NCBI GenBank assembly: GCA_016490735.1
Contig: JAEMWC010000096.1
Span: 1,408,501 to 1,472,500 of the forward strand
Reading direction: 5' to 3'
DNA length: 64,000 nucleotides
Source of the DNA: Pachyseris speciosa
Lineage: Eukaryota > Cnidaria > Anthozoa > Scleractinia > Pachyseridae
The notes below the pieces were generated by a model that worked only from the letters and a program-made list of their open reading frames with translations, was not told where the DNA came from and did not search any database. Shown here piece by piece: positions 1-12,300 of the stretch (its first letter is position 1; every line of letters begins with the position of its first letter). The translations under genes and the position numbers were made by a program.

Positions 1-1055
1 AATTCCCTGTTCTGAACCCCCAACAAACTCAATGAATTACTGGAAGTGCATTTTATTTAGATTTCTTTTCGTCTTCCTTTGGCTATTGATAATGGCTTTT
101 GTCGACTGGCCAATCATAGCACGCACTCCAATTCTGGTACACAGAACAAGGAATTCTGCACTGTTTCACAGGCGTTTAGTTACTAACCTGGGTTAGATTA
201 CATCTGCGATGCAGGCTGGAAATTATGCTAGTAACTCAGCGACATTTTCCATTCCATTATCATTTTTTCATTGTCATGTTCTTTCTCAACAAAAGTTGTG
301 AGGTACAGCAAAGGAGGTAGAACTGGTCAGGACATCATGATGACATCAGAAGGGCAGGAAAAACTTGCAAGTCTGCCAGAAACTGTCAGCTTGATAAATA
401 CTAGGTAATGTGCATAATCAGTGATAGACTATAACAAAATGAGCTTCCCGATACTTAACTAGGTGAAGGATACATGAACTACTGTAGTTAATAAGGAGTG
501 TTGCGTTCCCATTGGGCAAGTAATACAGAATTTAAGAGGGGACCAGTGACAACTGAAATTTACTGGCCTACTGGGCAAGTGGTTTTCAAATTGTTTTTTT
601 CCTTTCCTGCTCAGGAGAGAGGGTGAGAATGACCGCATAACAGCACTAGGGGTGAGGCCTGAGGGCTGAAGAGTGGGAGGGGGGCTGAAGAGCGGGAGGG
701 AGGCTGAAGACGACTTGGAGAAGGACTGTCAAGGAATAAAATAAAACAAGGCAGGATGAGCAAACTAGAATATGGCCAAAATGATGGCACAAAATGGACA
801 GGTTGGACAGACAACCTGATAAGTCATAAAAAAATAATGCCCTTTATGTTATGGAGAGAGATGACTATAATGATAATCTTTTTCTCCAGGGCTGATTATT
901 CACAATTAAGCTTAAAATTGACCATCCTTGATCACTTGGATTGAGAACATGCACTAAAGTGATAGACTGAAAATTAGTTATGACTGAAATATGAGTTAAA
1001 ATACTCCAGATCTGCCTGGCTTCAGGAATCTGTGCAGCTTCATTGTGATAGTAAC
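1..1055. other. No gene recognised; probably SLC15 intron
   Basis: No convincing exon, RNA gene or long repeat was seen here. A short purine-rich tandem of about 22 bp (gggctgaagag-type units, about three copies) lies near 658-712. Because the POT transporter exon at 1670-2547 ends in a donor pointing left, this stretch is most likely intron of that gene. Confidence 0.4.
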
Positions 1056-1064
1056 TATTTGTAG

Positions 1065-1637
1065 CAGCCTAGTCCCCAGGCATTCCCTCTTTCCCATCTT
1101 GTCCGTGTGAAGTCTGGAAAGGAGTTGGCGAGAGAATGCCTAGCAAATATTGCCAAAATACCCCTGATTTTAGTGCAAAAAATTCCTGGTTGGAATTTAC
1201 TAGTTTCCAGACCATATCTTGTGAAAGCTTACCGCCAATGTGACAAATCCATACAATGGAAGATGGAAGTGTCTTCAAACGACGGTAAGTTCTAACTTTT
1301 TGGAATAACCTTTTTAGCCTGTTATTTTGCGTTGCTTTTCCGTACAAATTTCTGTCGTGTACATATTAAAGTTACATGTACTTCGCTGCACATTTTTTTA
1401 TTGTGAGCATAATTTTTGTAGATTCAGACAAGTGCGATGTGGACACCCATCCCTTGTGCAGCAACCTCAAAGGTATATTATGCCTTTATTGTAACGTACG
1501 ATCTCGTGCATATTTCAGTGTTGGATCTGGCAGTATTTGCTAGGCATTGTGGGCAAGTCTCTCTCGGTGACGTCACCGCTGACAGTTGGGTTTGACCTTA
1601 GGTTTGACTGGGCCGAGAATGTCTGGGGACTAGGCTG
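1065..1637. mobile_element. MULE-like non-autonomous TIR element
   Basis: The ends are inverted copies beginning CAGCCTAGTCCCCAG. A second inverted pair (atgcctagcaaata) lies inside. The element is flanked by a perfect 9-bp direct duplication, TATTTGTAG, at 1056-1064 and 1638-1646, which defines its limits as a 573-bp insertion. Duplications of 9-11 bp are typical of Mutator-like elements, so the superfamily is inferred from that length alone. No transposase is encoded. Short open frames with apparent splice sites inside it are explained by the element. Confidence 0.75.
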
Positions 1638-1669
1638 TATTTGTAGTATTTCAGCCATGCCCATCATAC

Positions 1670-2547
1670 CTTGTGGCTTCTTCCTTTTTCCTGAGCCTTG
1701 CTTCTTTAATAATATCATACATTTTCTTCAAAATGTGACCAGAAGGGGGATGACAGAAATAACGTGATCTACGTATACAGAAAGTGACACTTGCCAAAAC
1801 AATGCAACCAAACAGAATGCCAAACCCTGAGGCGAAGGTTCTTTCCTGCTCAATATATGCGATGCCAGAGTAGGCTGCAAAAGAGGCAACGTTGATACTC
1901 CAATAATACCAGTTAAAAAATTGTCGATAAGTGGCATCATCTTTTGCTTGTAGCTGGTCTCCACCGAAGGCAGTGACGTTGGCTTTATATGCTCCCTCCC
2001 CAACGGATATCACTAACAAGCCTAGAAGTACCAAGGGCCTATACACAAGCGGCCCTGCATTGAGTACTTGTAATTTGCTATCGTCACGTTCTGTTATCAG
2101 AGCTGAAGCAAAAACCATTCCGACTCCAACGATGTAGATAAGAAGACTCCCCCATACTGCGTTGAAACGGCCAATGTACGAGTCTGCAACTATCCCGCCA
2201 ACTGTCGACATCAGCCAAGCCAATCCAGTGAACGTGAAAACTATCCCAATCGATGCCGACTGACTGAAGTGGGTCTCGTTTATAAGAAAGAGGAGCAAGT
2301 TTGCCAGAATACCGTAAAACGTTATTCTTTCGAGAACAACAGTTAGAAGAATGCAGGTTAACGTAAACTTCGAGCCCTGTGATCGTTTCTGAGATGGCAG
2401 ATGCCCTTGAACAGTTGACTGCTGAACGCGTTCGCTGCTTTGGCTGCGTGATGCAGAAATTGATCGCATTAAAGGAGTTTTTTCGAGCCCTGATGAAAAT
2501 GATGAACTAGAACCCATTTCTGATGGAGGGAAATTTCTGAGACTCAT
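1670..2547 (-). CDS. SLC15/POT proton-coupled oligopeptide transporter, 5' exon (partial)
   Basis: This is the first coding exon of a proton-dependent oligopeptide transporter (PTR2/POT, SLC15), which imports di- and tripeptides across a plasma or lysosomal membrane. The ATG at 2547 opens 292 codons. A Ser-rich cytoplasmic N-terminus of about 55 residues is followed by hydrophobic segments. The first family signature (GGIVADSYIGR) is near residue 117 and the second (FFNWYYWSINVASF) near residue 210. The exon ends at the donor AAG|GTATGA. The remaining six or so membrane helices must lie to the left of the window, since family members have about 550-600 residues. The transporter identity is firm. 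An SLC15A3/A4-type member is my best guess, because the N-terminus is long and the sequence is not of the intestinal PEPT1 type. Confidence 0.9.
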
Positions 2548-4089
2548 TGGTTTCGATAGTGCCTTAGACGGAACTCAACGACCTGAACTACATATAGTGA
2601 AGGAGGTGCGCGCACTTTTCCCACTGGTGATGTGATTCCTGGCTCGTCCCCAGTCGCTCGCGATCGATTATTAAGGAAAGCGGGACGAAGGGAGTGATGG
2701 GAAGGGAAGGCTCTTTCCTTCCCATCACTCCCCGCTCGCGCTCCGCTAGATCCCAGCATTCCCCACTCACGCTTCTCGCTCGTCTCCAGCACCACGCGTT
2801 AAAAGTCCTTTTTCCCACTAAGCCTTGGAAAGCCTGTGGAGGAGGCAGATGTGATTCACATTTCACTCCAACAGGGTGTTCCTTTCCGTCTTCTGTTGCG
2901 AATTCCCCGAGGGGTCCAGGATGGTTTTCACGTCGTTGACAAATATAATACATGAACGGGCGCGGGAAATCTCGTGGGTTGCACAAAGTCAATTTTGTTT
3001 TCTGATTGGTCGACAAGTCAACATCTTTCTCGTGATTGGTTACTTGCGGACTGGAAGTGAGTGAGCCTTGCCAAGTACAACGAAAAAGTCGTTAAGGTTT
3101 CAAAAGAATGAAGTAATCTTCAGAGAAAGTGCAAAGGAAGGTGAATTGTTAATGTACCTCATTACAGGACAGTAACGGTCTACAAGGTGCTTTGCTACAT
3201 GTACTTCTTGAAGGTAAGTGGTTTCATAGCGCTGAGTTGCTTAATGCTTGTTCATTTTTTCTTGTCTGCATGTAAATGATGTTATAAATGATCCTATGTG
3301 ATTTCTGTTCTTAAAATACCCCCCTACCCGGCCACCAGAACAATTTCAGTGTCAATTTGTAAATTTATAGAACGATGGCTGACGAGTTGTCATTTTTTAA
3401 AAACCCAGTTCACACTTGAGCGTATAAGAAGAATCGAGTGGAAACAAGACCCCAATGAGGTCAACTCAAACATAAACAAAATTAAAAGCATCTTCCTGGA
3501 GGAAGATGATGTTTCAGCCTGATGTTTTCTTTCTAATTGTTGTGCTAGTCACTAGTGGAACGCGCATATGCATGAAATAAGCACAAGATATCAAAATCTT
3601 TACCCTGGTAAATTTATGTATTCTCATGATAGCCACTTGCTTCCTCTCAGCTTTTCCGATTTTATTTTACATGCCAATCAGGTAGATGGTTATAACACAC
3701 GTAGCTCTAATCGATTCTACATTCCTTTCTGTCGTATTAACATAAGGAAGTTTTCTGTTATCTAACAAGGTACTTTATTATTAATCGTTTAATAGATATA
3801 CTCCTAAAACAGTATACACTATACTAGGAGTTATAAAAATAAATAATATAAAATAAAATAATAAATAAATAAATAATAGTTATGGATAAAAAAGAAAATT
3901 ATTTACTATGTCAAATCTTAAAATAGGTATCTACACTTTAAAATAACTGTTTACATGATTTATCTACACTAAAATTTAATATCATAAAAACCTAATCATT
4001 CATCTTATGATCGGCATTATACCATCAGTGAAGGGGGAATATCAGTGGTTACAGGTAATTTATTCCAGGCTACTATTGAACTTGGGTAA
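2548..4089. other. Intergenic, SLC15 upstream region
   Basis: It should hold the SLC15 promoter. An inverted repeat of about 14 bp (ggagtgatgggaag with its complement) spans 2691-2732 and looks like a small fold-back element. An A+T-rich stretch with aataa repeats at 3835-3880 is probably the tail of the LINE that follows. No gene is supported; an open frame at 3298-3522 has no recognisable homology. Confidence 0.4.
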
Positions 4090-4600
4090 AACTAATATTT
4101 ATAAACATTACAACTGGACTGAATATGGCGAAAGGGAAATACATTGGGGCCTCGAGAAGCCCTTGTTAGTGGACATACTTCAGATGGAAGGCAGATACCA
4201 ACTAAACCTTGTTGTATTTTATAAAACATTGATAATTGGTACGAAAGTCTGCGATGTTCCAGAGTGTCCCAACCAAGCTGTTTTAACATGGAGTAATATG
4301 ACTAAAATTTGAGTAGTCTCTAAAAACAAACCTTGCTGCTCTATGCTGAACTAGTTCAATTTGGTGAATATTCCATTTAGTATACAGGTTCCACACAGAG
4401 CAAGCATACTTCAGTTTAGGACACACAAGGGTCGTGTATGCCTTAGATTTGACATCCATGGAACAATCCGACAACACCCTTCTCAGAAGGCCAAGCATGC
4501 TATTAGCCTTACTACAAATATTATCACAGTGTCGATTCCAATTAAGATTATGAGTTATAGTAACTTCAAGATATTTGGTGGAGGCTGATTTAATGTATCA
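4090..4600 (-). mobile_element. LINE reverse-transcriptase C-terminal remnant
   Basis: On the minus strand two overlapping frames (4283-4498 and 4092-4289) together read as the C-terminal part of a jockey/CR1-type LINE polyprotein. The conserved blocks are the region after the reverse transcriptase catalytic core: LLRRVLSDC, then TLVCPKLKYACSVWNLYTK, QRRAARFV-like (VQHRAARFVFRDY) and LGWDTLEHRR. A frame change between the two blocks shows decay. The upstream part, including the catalytic motif, is missing. Confidence 0.8.
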
Positions 4601-4619
4601 CTCCACGTACAGTAATATA

Positions 4620-4775
4620 TTCCTTTTATTTCTTTTGTGACTAGGGAGCCCAGGTTTTATAAGCCTCTTGTTTTCTTCTGGATCCCTTGCCAGTTTATTA
4701 GTAGTACATTATCAATGTATTAAATGCTGTTTTTTATTGGCTAAATAAATGATCTGAACTGAACTGAAATTACAT
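4620..4775 (+). repeat. LINE/SINE-type 3' tail
   Basis: The sequence ends in ttggctaaataaatgatc followed by gaactgaactgaa. AATAAA followed by a short direct repeat is the usual 3' end of an L2/CR1-type retroelement. There is no coding part here. It is probably an independent 5'-truncated insertion next to the minus-strand LINE remnant. Confidence 0.4.
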
Positions 4776-6280
4776 TAAGCTTCTCTCAAGCCGATTCACA
4801 CAAAAATTCTTGACACACTTGTGTTTATTCATGGCTTATCACACAAGTGAAGTAGACTTGAGTTTGAATCCTTTTTGAATTAATTATACACCCATTCAAT
4901 TGCAGCCAAGTTTTAAAGCATTAATCCACATACCACACCTTATGACACAACAAGATGAAACACCTGTAATGTGGTCTATTTATAGTAACAACAACTTTTA
5001 TTGTCATGTTTCAAAGCCCAGCAAAGCTGAAACGTATCTCAAATTCTAAACAATTCTATAATATGTACATCCACTTTCTATCAATTTATAACCTAAACAT
5101 TTCAGGCATGAAGTGTCAAGATAAATAACAAAGAGTATTCTTTGTACAGAGCTGGACTGAGTGAACAATCAGTTCTTAGTTAATTTTGAGCTACATAATG
5201 ATTTTATTCAGCCTGCTGTTAACTACTTCTGTTTACTGCCCAGCCACATAATTAGGAAACTTAAGCACAGACATCCATGAATCTCAGAGAGCAACCAGAA
5301 GTTCAATGTTCCTTTTTGTTTTTTTTTTTTTTATCACCAAGGACTGGACATTTCTTGGTTTTGTGTATGGTGGCTAATATTACAGTGCAATAGTATCAGA
5401 ATGCACCAAAAACAAAAATAGTCAATTTCCAGTTACCATCTGTAACCCATGAACATCTGAAATATTATTTTCCCTCTTTGTGTATATGTAGTAATACCAA
5501 GCAATATGAATGAGACCAAAGGTGGCTTTTAACATTCTGGTCAAGATTGAGTTGTCATTGATTATTACTATTTATATAATAACCAAATCAATGCATGCGC
5601 TCTGATTGGTCAATCAGCCATGGTTTATTGTGCCCGTAAACTCATGGAAATTTCACGTGTCTTCTGAATTATTATACAGAAGCAATAGAACACTCGAAGA
5701 ATTCGTAAATCACGAGCCTACAGCTCGTGATTTACGGATTCTTCCAACATCCTGCATGGTTTATCAGCCTATAAACCATAGAAAGTTGTGGTCTATATTG
5801 CTTAACTAGTAAATCAAAATTATATAGAAATAAGATATCAACATGATACTGGTCTAAATTTGCAGATTACGTAGCCACAAATGTTTGATGTTTCACTGTA
5901 TAAACGGGAAAAACATGAATTAAATGCCAGGGGGTACAGACACTGACAACAGTTCAGTACCTCTTATGGACTCTTGAGATTGGTTACACAACTGAGAAAA
6001 CAAAGCCCTACTATCCAAAACTATTAAAAATACTTAGAAGAAATCAGAAAAAAAGCTAACAAAACTAAAAATTACCATTATACAATTAAAAATTTGCCAG
6101 CTATCTTATTTAAAAATGAAGGGACCATCATGTCAAAAATGAGCATACCAACAAATGATCACTGAAACAAGACACCACTGCAAACAGTATACCATGTAAC
6201 TGCATCATTATTTTAAAGGTAGGCTTTACAAAAGTCGTCTTAATTCTTAACTCTTTTTACAAGCATTCACAACATAACTA
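4776..6280. other. Gene-poor stretch with one palindrome
   Basis: No gene was recognised. A near-perfect palindrome lies at 5701-5739 (cgtaaatcacgag and its complement around a 7-nt loop), inside a region with further inverted similarity near 5620 and 5770. It looks like the centre of a fold-back MITE. Confidence 0.45.
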
Positions 6281-6759
6281 CCTTATTACACTTTATTTTC
6301 ATGTTCTTTAATTTAGCGATTTTGAGCAGGTCATATTTTGTGACACTTTATTTTCACAACTTTGTTAAATGCGTAGGAACTGAGTCACTTTACTTCCCGT
6401 TATGCCAATGAACAAAATGATAAATGAAAGAAATAAACTGTCTTCCACTGACACAAAACTTCACTGATGGCTATTTCATACATGGTCATACGTTTTATGC
6501 GGGTTTCAAAGAAGCCATTGAAACGTTTTAAGTCTCTCAATTATAAATGGTTTTCAGCGACTGCACAAATGAAATACTGAAAGAACTTGAGGCAGAGGAG
6601 ACTGATGACGAGGACGATGAGGAAGGCATTGAATAAATAGTCTCAGGACAATAATCAATGGGATTCAAAGGTTTATGAATGATCACTTAATTTTCGCACA
6701 TGCTAATTTTTGTGAGAAAATCCCAAATTAAAGTGGGGTGAAAATAAAGTGTAATAAGG
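6281..6759 (+). mobile_element. Tc1/mariner (pogo-like) deletion derivative
   Basis: A perfect 21-bp terminal inverted repeat starts CCTTATTACACTTTATTT at 6281 and is mirrored at 6739-6759. Both ends abut a TA dinucleotide (6279-6280 and 6760-6761), the target of Tc1/mariner/pogo transposases. Just inside the right half a 29-codon frame (6548-6637) ends in an acidic run (EETDDEDDEEGIE). Acidic C-termini are common in pogo/Tigger-type transposases, so this may be the surviving end of the transposase gene. Confidence 0.75.
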
Positions 6760-7098
6760 TACTCATAAGAAAACTTGCTCACATGGTACACAAAATGAAC
6801 AGAAAATACAAATGGATTGAAAGTCATTTGCCTTTGTGGTTCTAATGCCCTAATTACATGGAGGCTGGGTGTCCTGGGTAGCAAAAGCCATTGTCCTACC
6901 CAAGCTCAATGTAGCCCAGCTCTACATGTAAAATTTCCAGCTGACCCACTTGTGCTACGTTAGAGTCACTGATGTGTGTCACAGCATGTGAAGACAAGCT
7001 TCTCTTAAAGAAATGCTCCAAAATGGTGCTCTGTTCTGGATAATCGAGGTCATCTGCTGGGTTTCATTAATTGTAGAAACAAGAGTGTATAGGATTTA

Positions 7099-7643
7099 AG
7101 GGCCTGTTTACATGGAGGGAGGGTTCCCTGGCTAACCGAGTTACCTGGCTAGGAAGGTTAAAACATAGCCCACCTTAACATGCAACTTACCTAAGCAGGA
7201 TAGTCAATGGGCTCTCTTTAGAGCCGCTAATCACAACAACAAGATGGCAGACAAAAGAAACTTTTTTAACAGTAAGTTCAATTTTTTTGATTGCTTGTTC
7301 CGTTAGTGGCTGCTTTTTAGTGTGTAGGGTTGTTATTTTGCGCTCTGGTAATTGATCATTGTCACCAGGGGCAGTTAACTTTAAAAGCTGACCTGGAATA
7401 TGTCGCTGCTTTCACGGTCTTCTCACCTCAACTAGCCGGGATAACCCAGCATGAACCGTTTACATGGCAAAAAGCTGGCCCACCTAGAAGGGTGCCCTGG
7501 GCTAGTCGACAGGGTGCCCTTGGAAGGCGGGTTACCCTGTCTAGCATGTAAACGCATCAATACATTTTCTAAGAAAAGAAAAGTTGGCCCTCCCAGAGTA
7601 GCTCGGTTAGCCGGGACACCCTCCCTCCATGTAAACAGGCCCT
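7099..7643. mobile_element. MITE, 545 bp
   Basis: The ends are an imperfect inverted repeat of roughly 45 bp, starting agggcctgtttacatgg on the left and ending ccatgtaaacaggccct on the right. The interior has no open frame of note. The target duplication is not clear, so I do not assign a superfamily. Confidence 0.7.
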
Positions 7644-7904
7644 AAAAAAGGCACCAATGAGATCTTTTATTCCAATGTCTAAACTTTTATTCCGATGTCT
7701 AACCTTTTAGAAATTTGCTGGAAAAGGTTGTCTGTATTTGAAGACAGCTTTCTATGTCAAAACTAGAAATAACATTCATTGTCAATTGTAGTTAATTGCT
7801 TTGTTAAAAATTACTCAAAGTTTGATGAAACCTTGCCAAAAGAGTTTGCCCCAAAACAGAGAAATAATCCTTAACAGATAAAACAGATTCAGAAAATTAA
7901 AATA

Positions 7905-8757
7905 TGGGTGTAGACAAAACATGGACCCTCCTTTCTGGACCCCCACCCCCTTCTGGACCCCCTAATAATAATAATAATAATAATAATAAAATGCTAAAAA
8001 AAATTACTTTTCGCTTTGGATTTCAACCTCAGTTGGTTCATTGATAATTACAGACAGTATTATAGTAATTGTGAACAATACCTCCGCCAGTTGCCATTTT
8101 CATCCCATTTGGCTGACTTTGCCTTGCTGATCTTTGTTGTTACCAAATACTTTACAATTTTCTCACAAAGGTGATTAGATAACTGGCTTTCGAAGAACGT
8201 GAAATGAGCTCAAAAACTATCCTTTTTTGTTTGGATTAGAATAACACTGTGGCAAAAAGGTGAGCAATGTTTTCTTCCATGCTGGCAAAATATAGTCGAA
8301 AGGTTGCTCTGAAATATCGTATAGCCGTCAAATCCACCGAATGTTGTGGCATCAGACATGATGGAGTGAAATATGATGATTCTGGCTGCCTTGCACATGA
8401 CATAAATCTGCCACCGATAAAATAATAATTTCCACATTCTCCAAAAGCCAGTTGAATAAAGCCAAACAGCAATTTGCATAATTATTTAACTTCTATCTAA
8501 CCTTTAGGCAAAAATTCTAAAGTATTTGGTAACAACAACAGCAAGGCAAAGTCAGTGAAATTCAAAGCAAGTCTTTCACGGGATGAAAATGGCAACTGGC
8601 TGTAGTAGTATTCGCGATTACTGTAATACTGTCTGAAATTATCAACAAACTGGCCGAAGTTGAAATCCAAAGAGGACTATTTTTTTTTATCATTTTATTA
8701 TTTTTCAACAGATAAATCGAGGGGTCCAGAAGGGGGTCCACGTTTTGTCTACACCCA
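7905..8757. mobile_element. Long-TIR fold-back element
   Basis: The ends are inverted copies of tgggtgtagacaaaac followed by a run of tggacccc-type words. Inverted similarity continues inward for about 200 bp: the stretch near 8040-8170 (cagttgccattttcatccc, accaaatactttacaa) recurs inverted near 8510-8650. An (ATA)n tract is at 7968-7988. The open frame in the central loop (8210-8479, minus strand) has no recognised homology. Confidence 0.7.
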
Positions 8758-8885
8758 GAAAATATTCCAAAATCATTTTGCATGTAAGTTTTGAAAAATA
8801 TTCAAAAAGATAGGTTGGTGGATGAGTGACCCTGAAGTGAGTGACCTGTTAAACAGTTGAACATGCTAAAATATAGCTCATCTAT

Positions 8886-8920
8886 CCAAGCCACCTGATC
8901 AAGCAAACCAGGTGGCTTGG
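8886..8920. repeat. Perfect 12-bp hairpin
   Basis: ccaagccacctg at 8886-8897 is followed after 11 nt by its exact reverse complement at 8909-8920. It stands alone in a stretch without genes. It is probably the core of a small MITE, but a structured transcript cannot be excluded. Confidence 0.5.
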
Positions 8921-9256
8921 GTATGGTAGTGAGCAGTCCAGCACATTTGTGCATTTTGTAAAGAAATGCACAAAAAGTTAGCCTGCCTAGGCAGTTCCTT
9001 TGGCCACATGACTAGGCTAAGGCTGACTAAACAAACTGGCTATTTAAGGGTAAAAATATGTTCAATATACTAATAGCTACTGCAAACAAGGATACCAGCA
9101 AAGATGGAGGAGGAAAAATGTGCTGTATTGATTTGTGCCATTGCCCCTCAAGTGGCATCAAGGTACTAACAAACATTGGCCTAGTCTGAGTATCAAAATA
9201 AGGGTAGTCCTTTGGTAACTAATATTAGAACAACCCAAAATTATTACACATCGTCC

Positions 9257-9262
9257 TTTAAT
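9257..9262 (-). promoter_or_regulatory. Candidate poly(A) signal (ATTAAA) for the orphan membrane gene
   Basis: ATTAAA on the minus strand lies about 75 nt after the stop codon of the 9337-12769 gene. No AATAAA was seen close by. This is a weak call from position only. Confidence 0.3.
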
Positions 9263-9336
9263 AAATAAAAAAAATCCAATAAAACTTGTTAAATATTAAG
9301 ATCCACTGACATGCATACATGTGCATGTAAATGATG

Positions 9337-12300
9337 TCAGACCTGTTCTTCCCTCACCTCCTCTGCATGGTCTAACAAGATGACTACCACTTTCTGTGAT
9401 TCTTCTGATTGGGAAGAGTCATAGTGAACTGTTCTGTGAGGATGGACTTTACTACTTCCATCAGAAATACCACTGTTATTTATTGCTTTACCTTGTGACC
9501 CCAGACTTCTGTCACTGGCATGAATACTGTGATGATTGTCAAGTACCTCTCTCCTGCTGCGCTGGCATGCAATCTTACAAGAATTACGCTTTTCCCATGG
9601 TGATTCCATTGTAGCATTAAAAATGTTATGCAGCTGTGATGAATCTAGGCAATATTCATTTTCTTTATGTGTTCTGACATTGGTTGAGATATTATCTGCC
9701 ACAGCTTCTTGTTTAAACTGAGAGGTTTTGGAGCCAGTTCTGTGATGAAATTCACCAGCATGATTTGGTTGTGTTACTGATTTAAGTTCTAAACAAGTAT
9801 GTGTCCTACCAGAGATTGCAGTTCCCTTTGTGGAAAGGTGTTGGTTGTTAGATAAATGTCTATGGCTCCTTTGAATACTTTTGATAAAATGTACGCTGCC
9901 ATTCTCATCATTACCTCTATTGGCCAGGGTAGCACTTTTGAGAAACACTGCATTCTGTACTGTACCATTTGGCACAGTATTGTCTTGAGGTGACTTTGAT
10001 TTGAAAGCGGATACCACACAATTGATTGTGAACACTAAAATAATAATACAAAGAAGTCCCAGGAGAGTGAAAAGTGCAATCTCCAATGTTGAGAAGTCCT
10101 CCCTGCCAACCTTGACAGAAATATTGTCCAACGTCACACTGTCATTCCCAGTTGGTTGCACCACTGTACTGGTAGTCACACTAGGCATTCTTGTTGTCCA
10201 TCTGCCGTTTGGAGTATAACGTTCTTCAGTAAAGTCTGGTAATACCGTAACAGTTGCTGCAGGGTGACTACGTCTCCTTATGTAATAGCATGTGTGCTTT
10301 CTTGATAGACGGTCAAATGAAGAGTAGAACATTTCCACCTGAATTGGAGTTGTCCTGAGTATTAGGGAGATGTAATATACCACAAGACATCGTGCTGGTT
10401 TTGCTAGTTGTTTGTAATATTCTGATAACTGTGGTGGAAACAAGTCTTTTGCTTTTTCGATTTTATTCAAAGTCCACTTGTTTGTTTTAGTTAGTGGTTT
10501 CGTAATGTTTTTCCGCTGTCCACTCAAACTGACAGCTATAATGTTAGCATTAAAGATTTCCTGTAGCTCTTTCTGTTTCTTTGCTGCCAGAGCAAGTACA
10601 ATCTTGTAAGTTGACCTCATCTCCCTTAAGCGATTGGATTCTTTTTTCACTTTTAATCTAAATAAAACTGAAAATGTCTTGCTGCCACCATACACCCCTG
10701 CTATGACAAGTTGTGTGCTGTCTATCACTTCCTTGTTTTCTGCTAAATACTGTGAATTACTACCAGGACCCAAAACCGTTTCTTTTTGAGCTCTTTCTCT
10801 TTGATATTCCAAAACAGTCTTGTAAATGGCAGGCCCTTTTTCTGACAAGCTCATCAACCATTTTTTCCTGTCTCCACTGGACAAGTCCACAGTAATATTA
10901 ACTGGAGGAATTGAAGGTATTAAGTGGTCAATGTTTATGTCTGCACAATTCTGTGGTAGGCTTCCAAAGGGCAAAAGTTTTGCCACTTCATTTTGGGCTT
11001 CACTGACAGACAAGGTCAGAGTGCCAGATCCCAGATGCCTCCTCCCTTTAAATTTGTAAGTCATAGCAATGGTATTCATGATGTGGCATTTAAAAGGTGA
11101 AGGGAGTGTCTCAAAGAGTTTCACCAGTTCATGGTCAATGATTTTGAACACTTTTCTTCTGTTGTTGACACTGCAGAACATATTTACTTTTGAATTATTC
11201 AAAGGACAGCTTACATTAAGGGCATTTTTCATCTCTGTGAAGTTTGAAAGAATTGCAGCGATATCTGGCAAACTACAAAAGGCTGCCTTGGATGCAGTTT
11301 TGAGAAGTTCACACTGAGTTAACTCAGGCAGCCAGAAAAACAAGATTGTCATTTCCTTCCTGAACCTTGTAGTGACTACATCATGCAAGTTTGCTGATGT
11401 TATGTTGTATTTAGGATCTGCTATTTTACCGGTTTTCCTTCTTTCAGAGAGTTGTTTAAGGAATTTGACTGCTTTTTCATCAGCATTTGGGTCATCTGTG
11501 TTGTTTGAGGTATCTTCCTCATAGGCATTTTGTGAAAACCCTAGAAAGAAAGCAAGATGGAAATAAATTCATCTGCAATACATCTTCTTACTATATCAAC
11601 TCTAAGCTTGGTTGATTTATGCCGCTCATTGACAATTAACATGAAATATTTGCCTACTGCACTGTCATAAAGCACTGATAGATAAAAAATGCCACCACTA
11701 TAAGATATGTCTCTTATGCTTTCTAGTTTCTAAACACAGAAGAACCTCACAAAATGATTGTTTAAATACCATCTAAAAGTCCAACACATTCTTAATAAAC
11801 AAAATGAATTCAAATATTCATTAAAATCATATTCATCTATAATGAGTTATAATAATGAAAGGTCAGTATATTAATCTAAAAAATGTAACATTCAGTGACA
11901 TTCTTACTTGAATATTATTGTCACCAAGGCAAATAAACAGGTAAATTATACAGGTTAACTTGACGAAAACTTCAATTATGAAGAAACGAGTTTTTTCGAC
12001 CTTATAAAACAAACACACGTATCTCTCCTAAACAAATGTTTTGTTGGAATAGATGTACATTTCTGTACAGTTGTTCTGCAGATAAAAGTGACCCCTAATT
12101 GAACAAATCCTCTGTTTTAAAAGTGTCGACTTTGGCAACGGAATGCTTGAGTGATGCAAATTATTATTTATAAACACTACCCAAGAAACAAAGTTAATCG
12201 GTTTAAAAGGTTAAATACATCGGCAACAGTCGGTAAATAATAGCACTGATTAATTTATTGCAGTGAAACAAAAGAGCAGGACTACTTAAGCAACAAACAT

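Noticed and set aside
1107..1485. Plus-strand exon-like pieces with donor GACG|GTAAGT and acceptor TTTGTAG, giving a Cys-containing EGF-like string (DKCDVDTHPLCSN)
   Set aside because: Both pieces lie inside the 1065-1637 element bounded by a perfect 9-bp duplication, so they are parts of that insertion.
2588..3016. Minus-strand open frame of 142 codons upstream of SLC15
   Set aside because: Overlaps the palindrome at 2691-2732 and has no motif; overlapping frames on the other strand are equally long.
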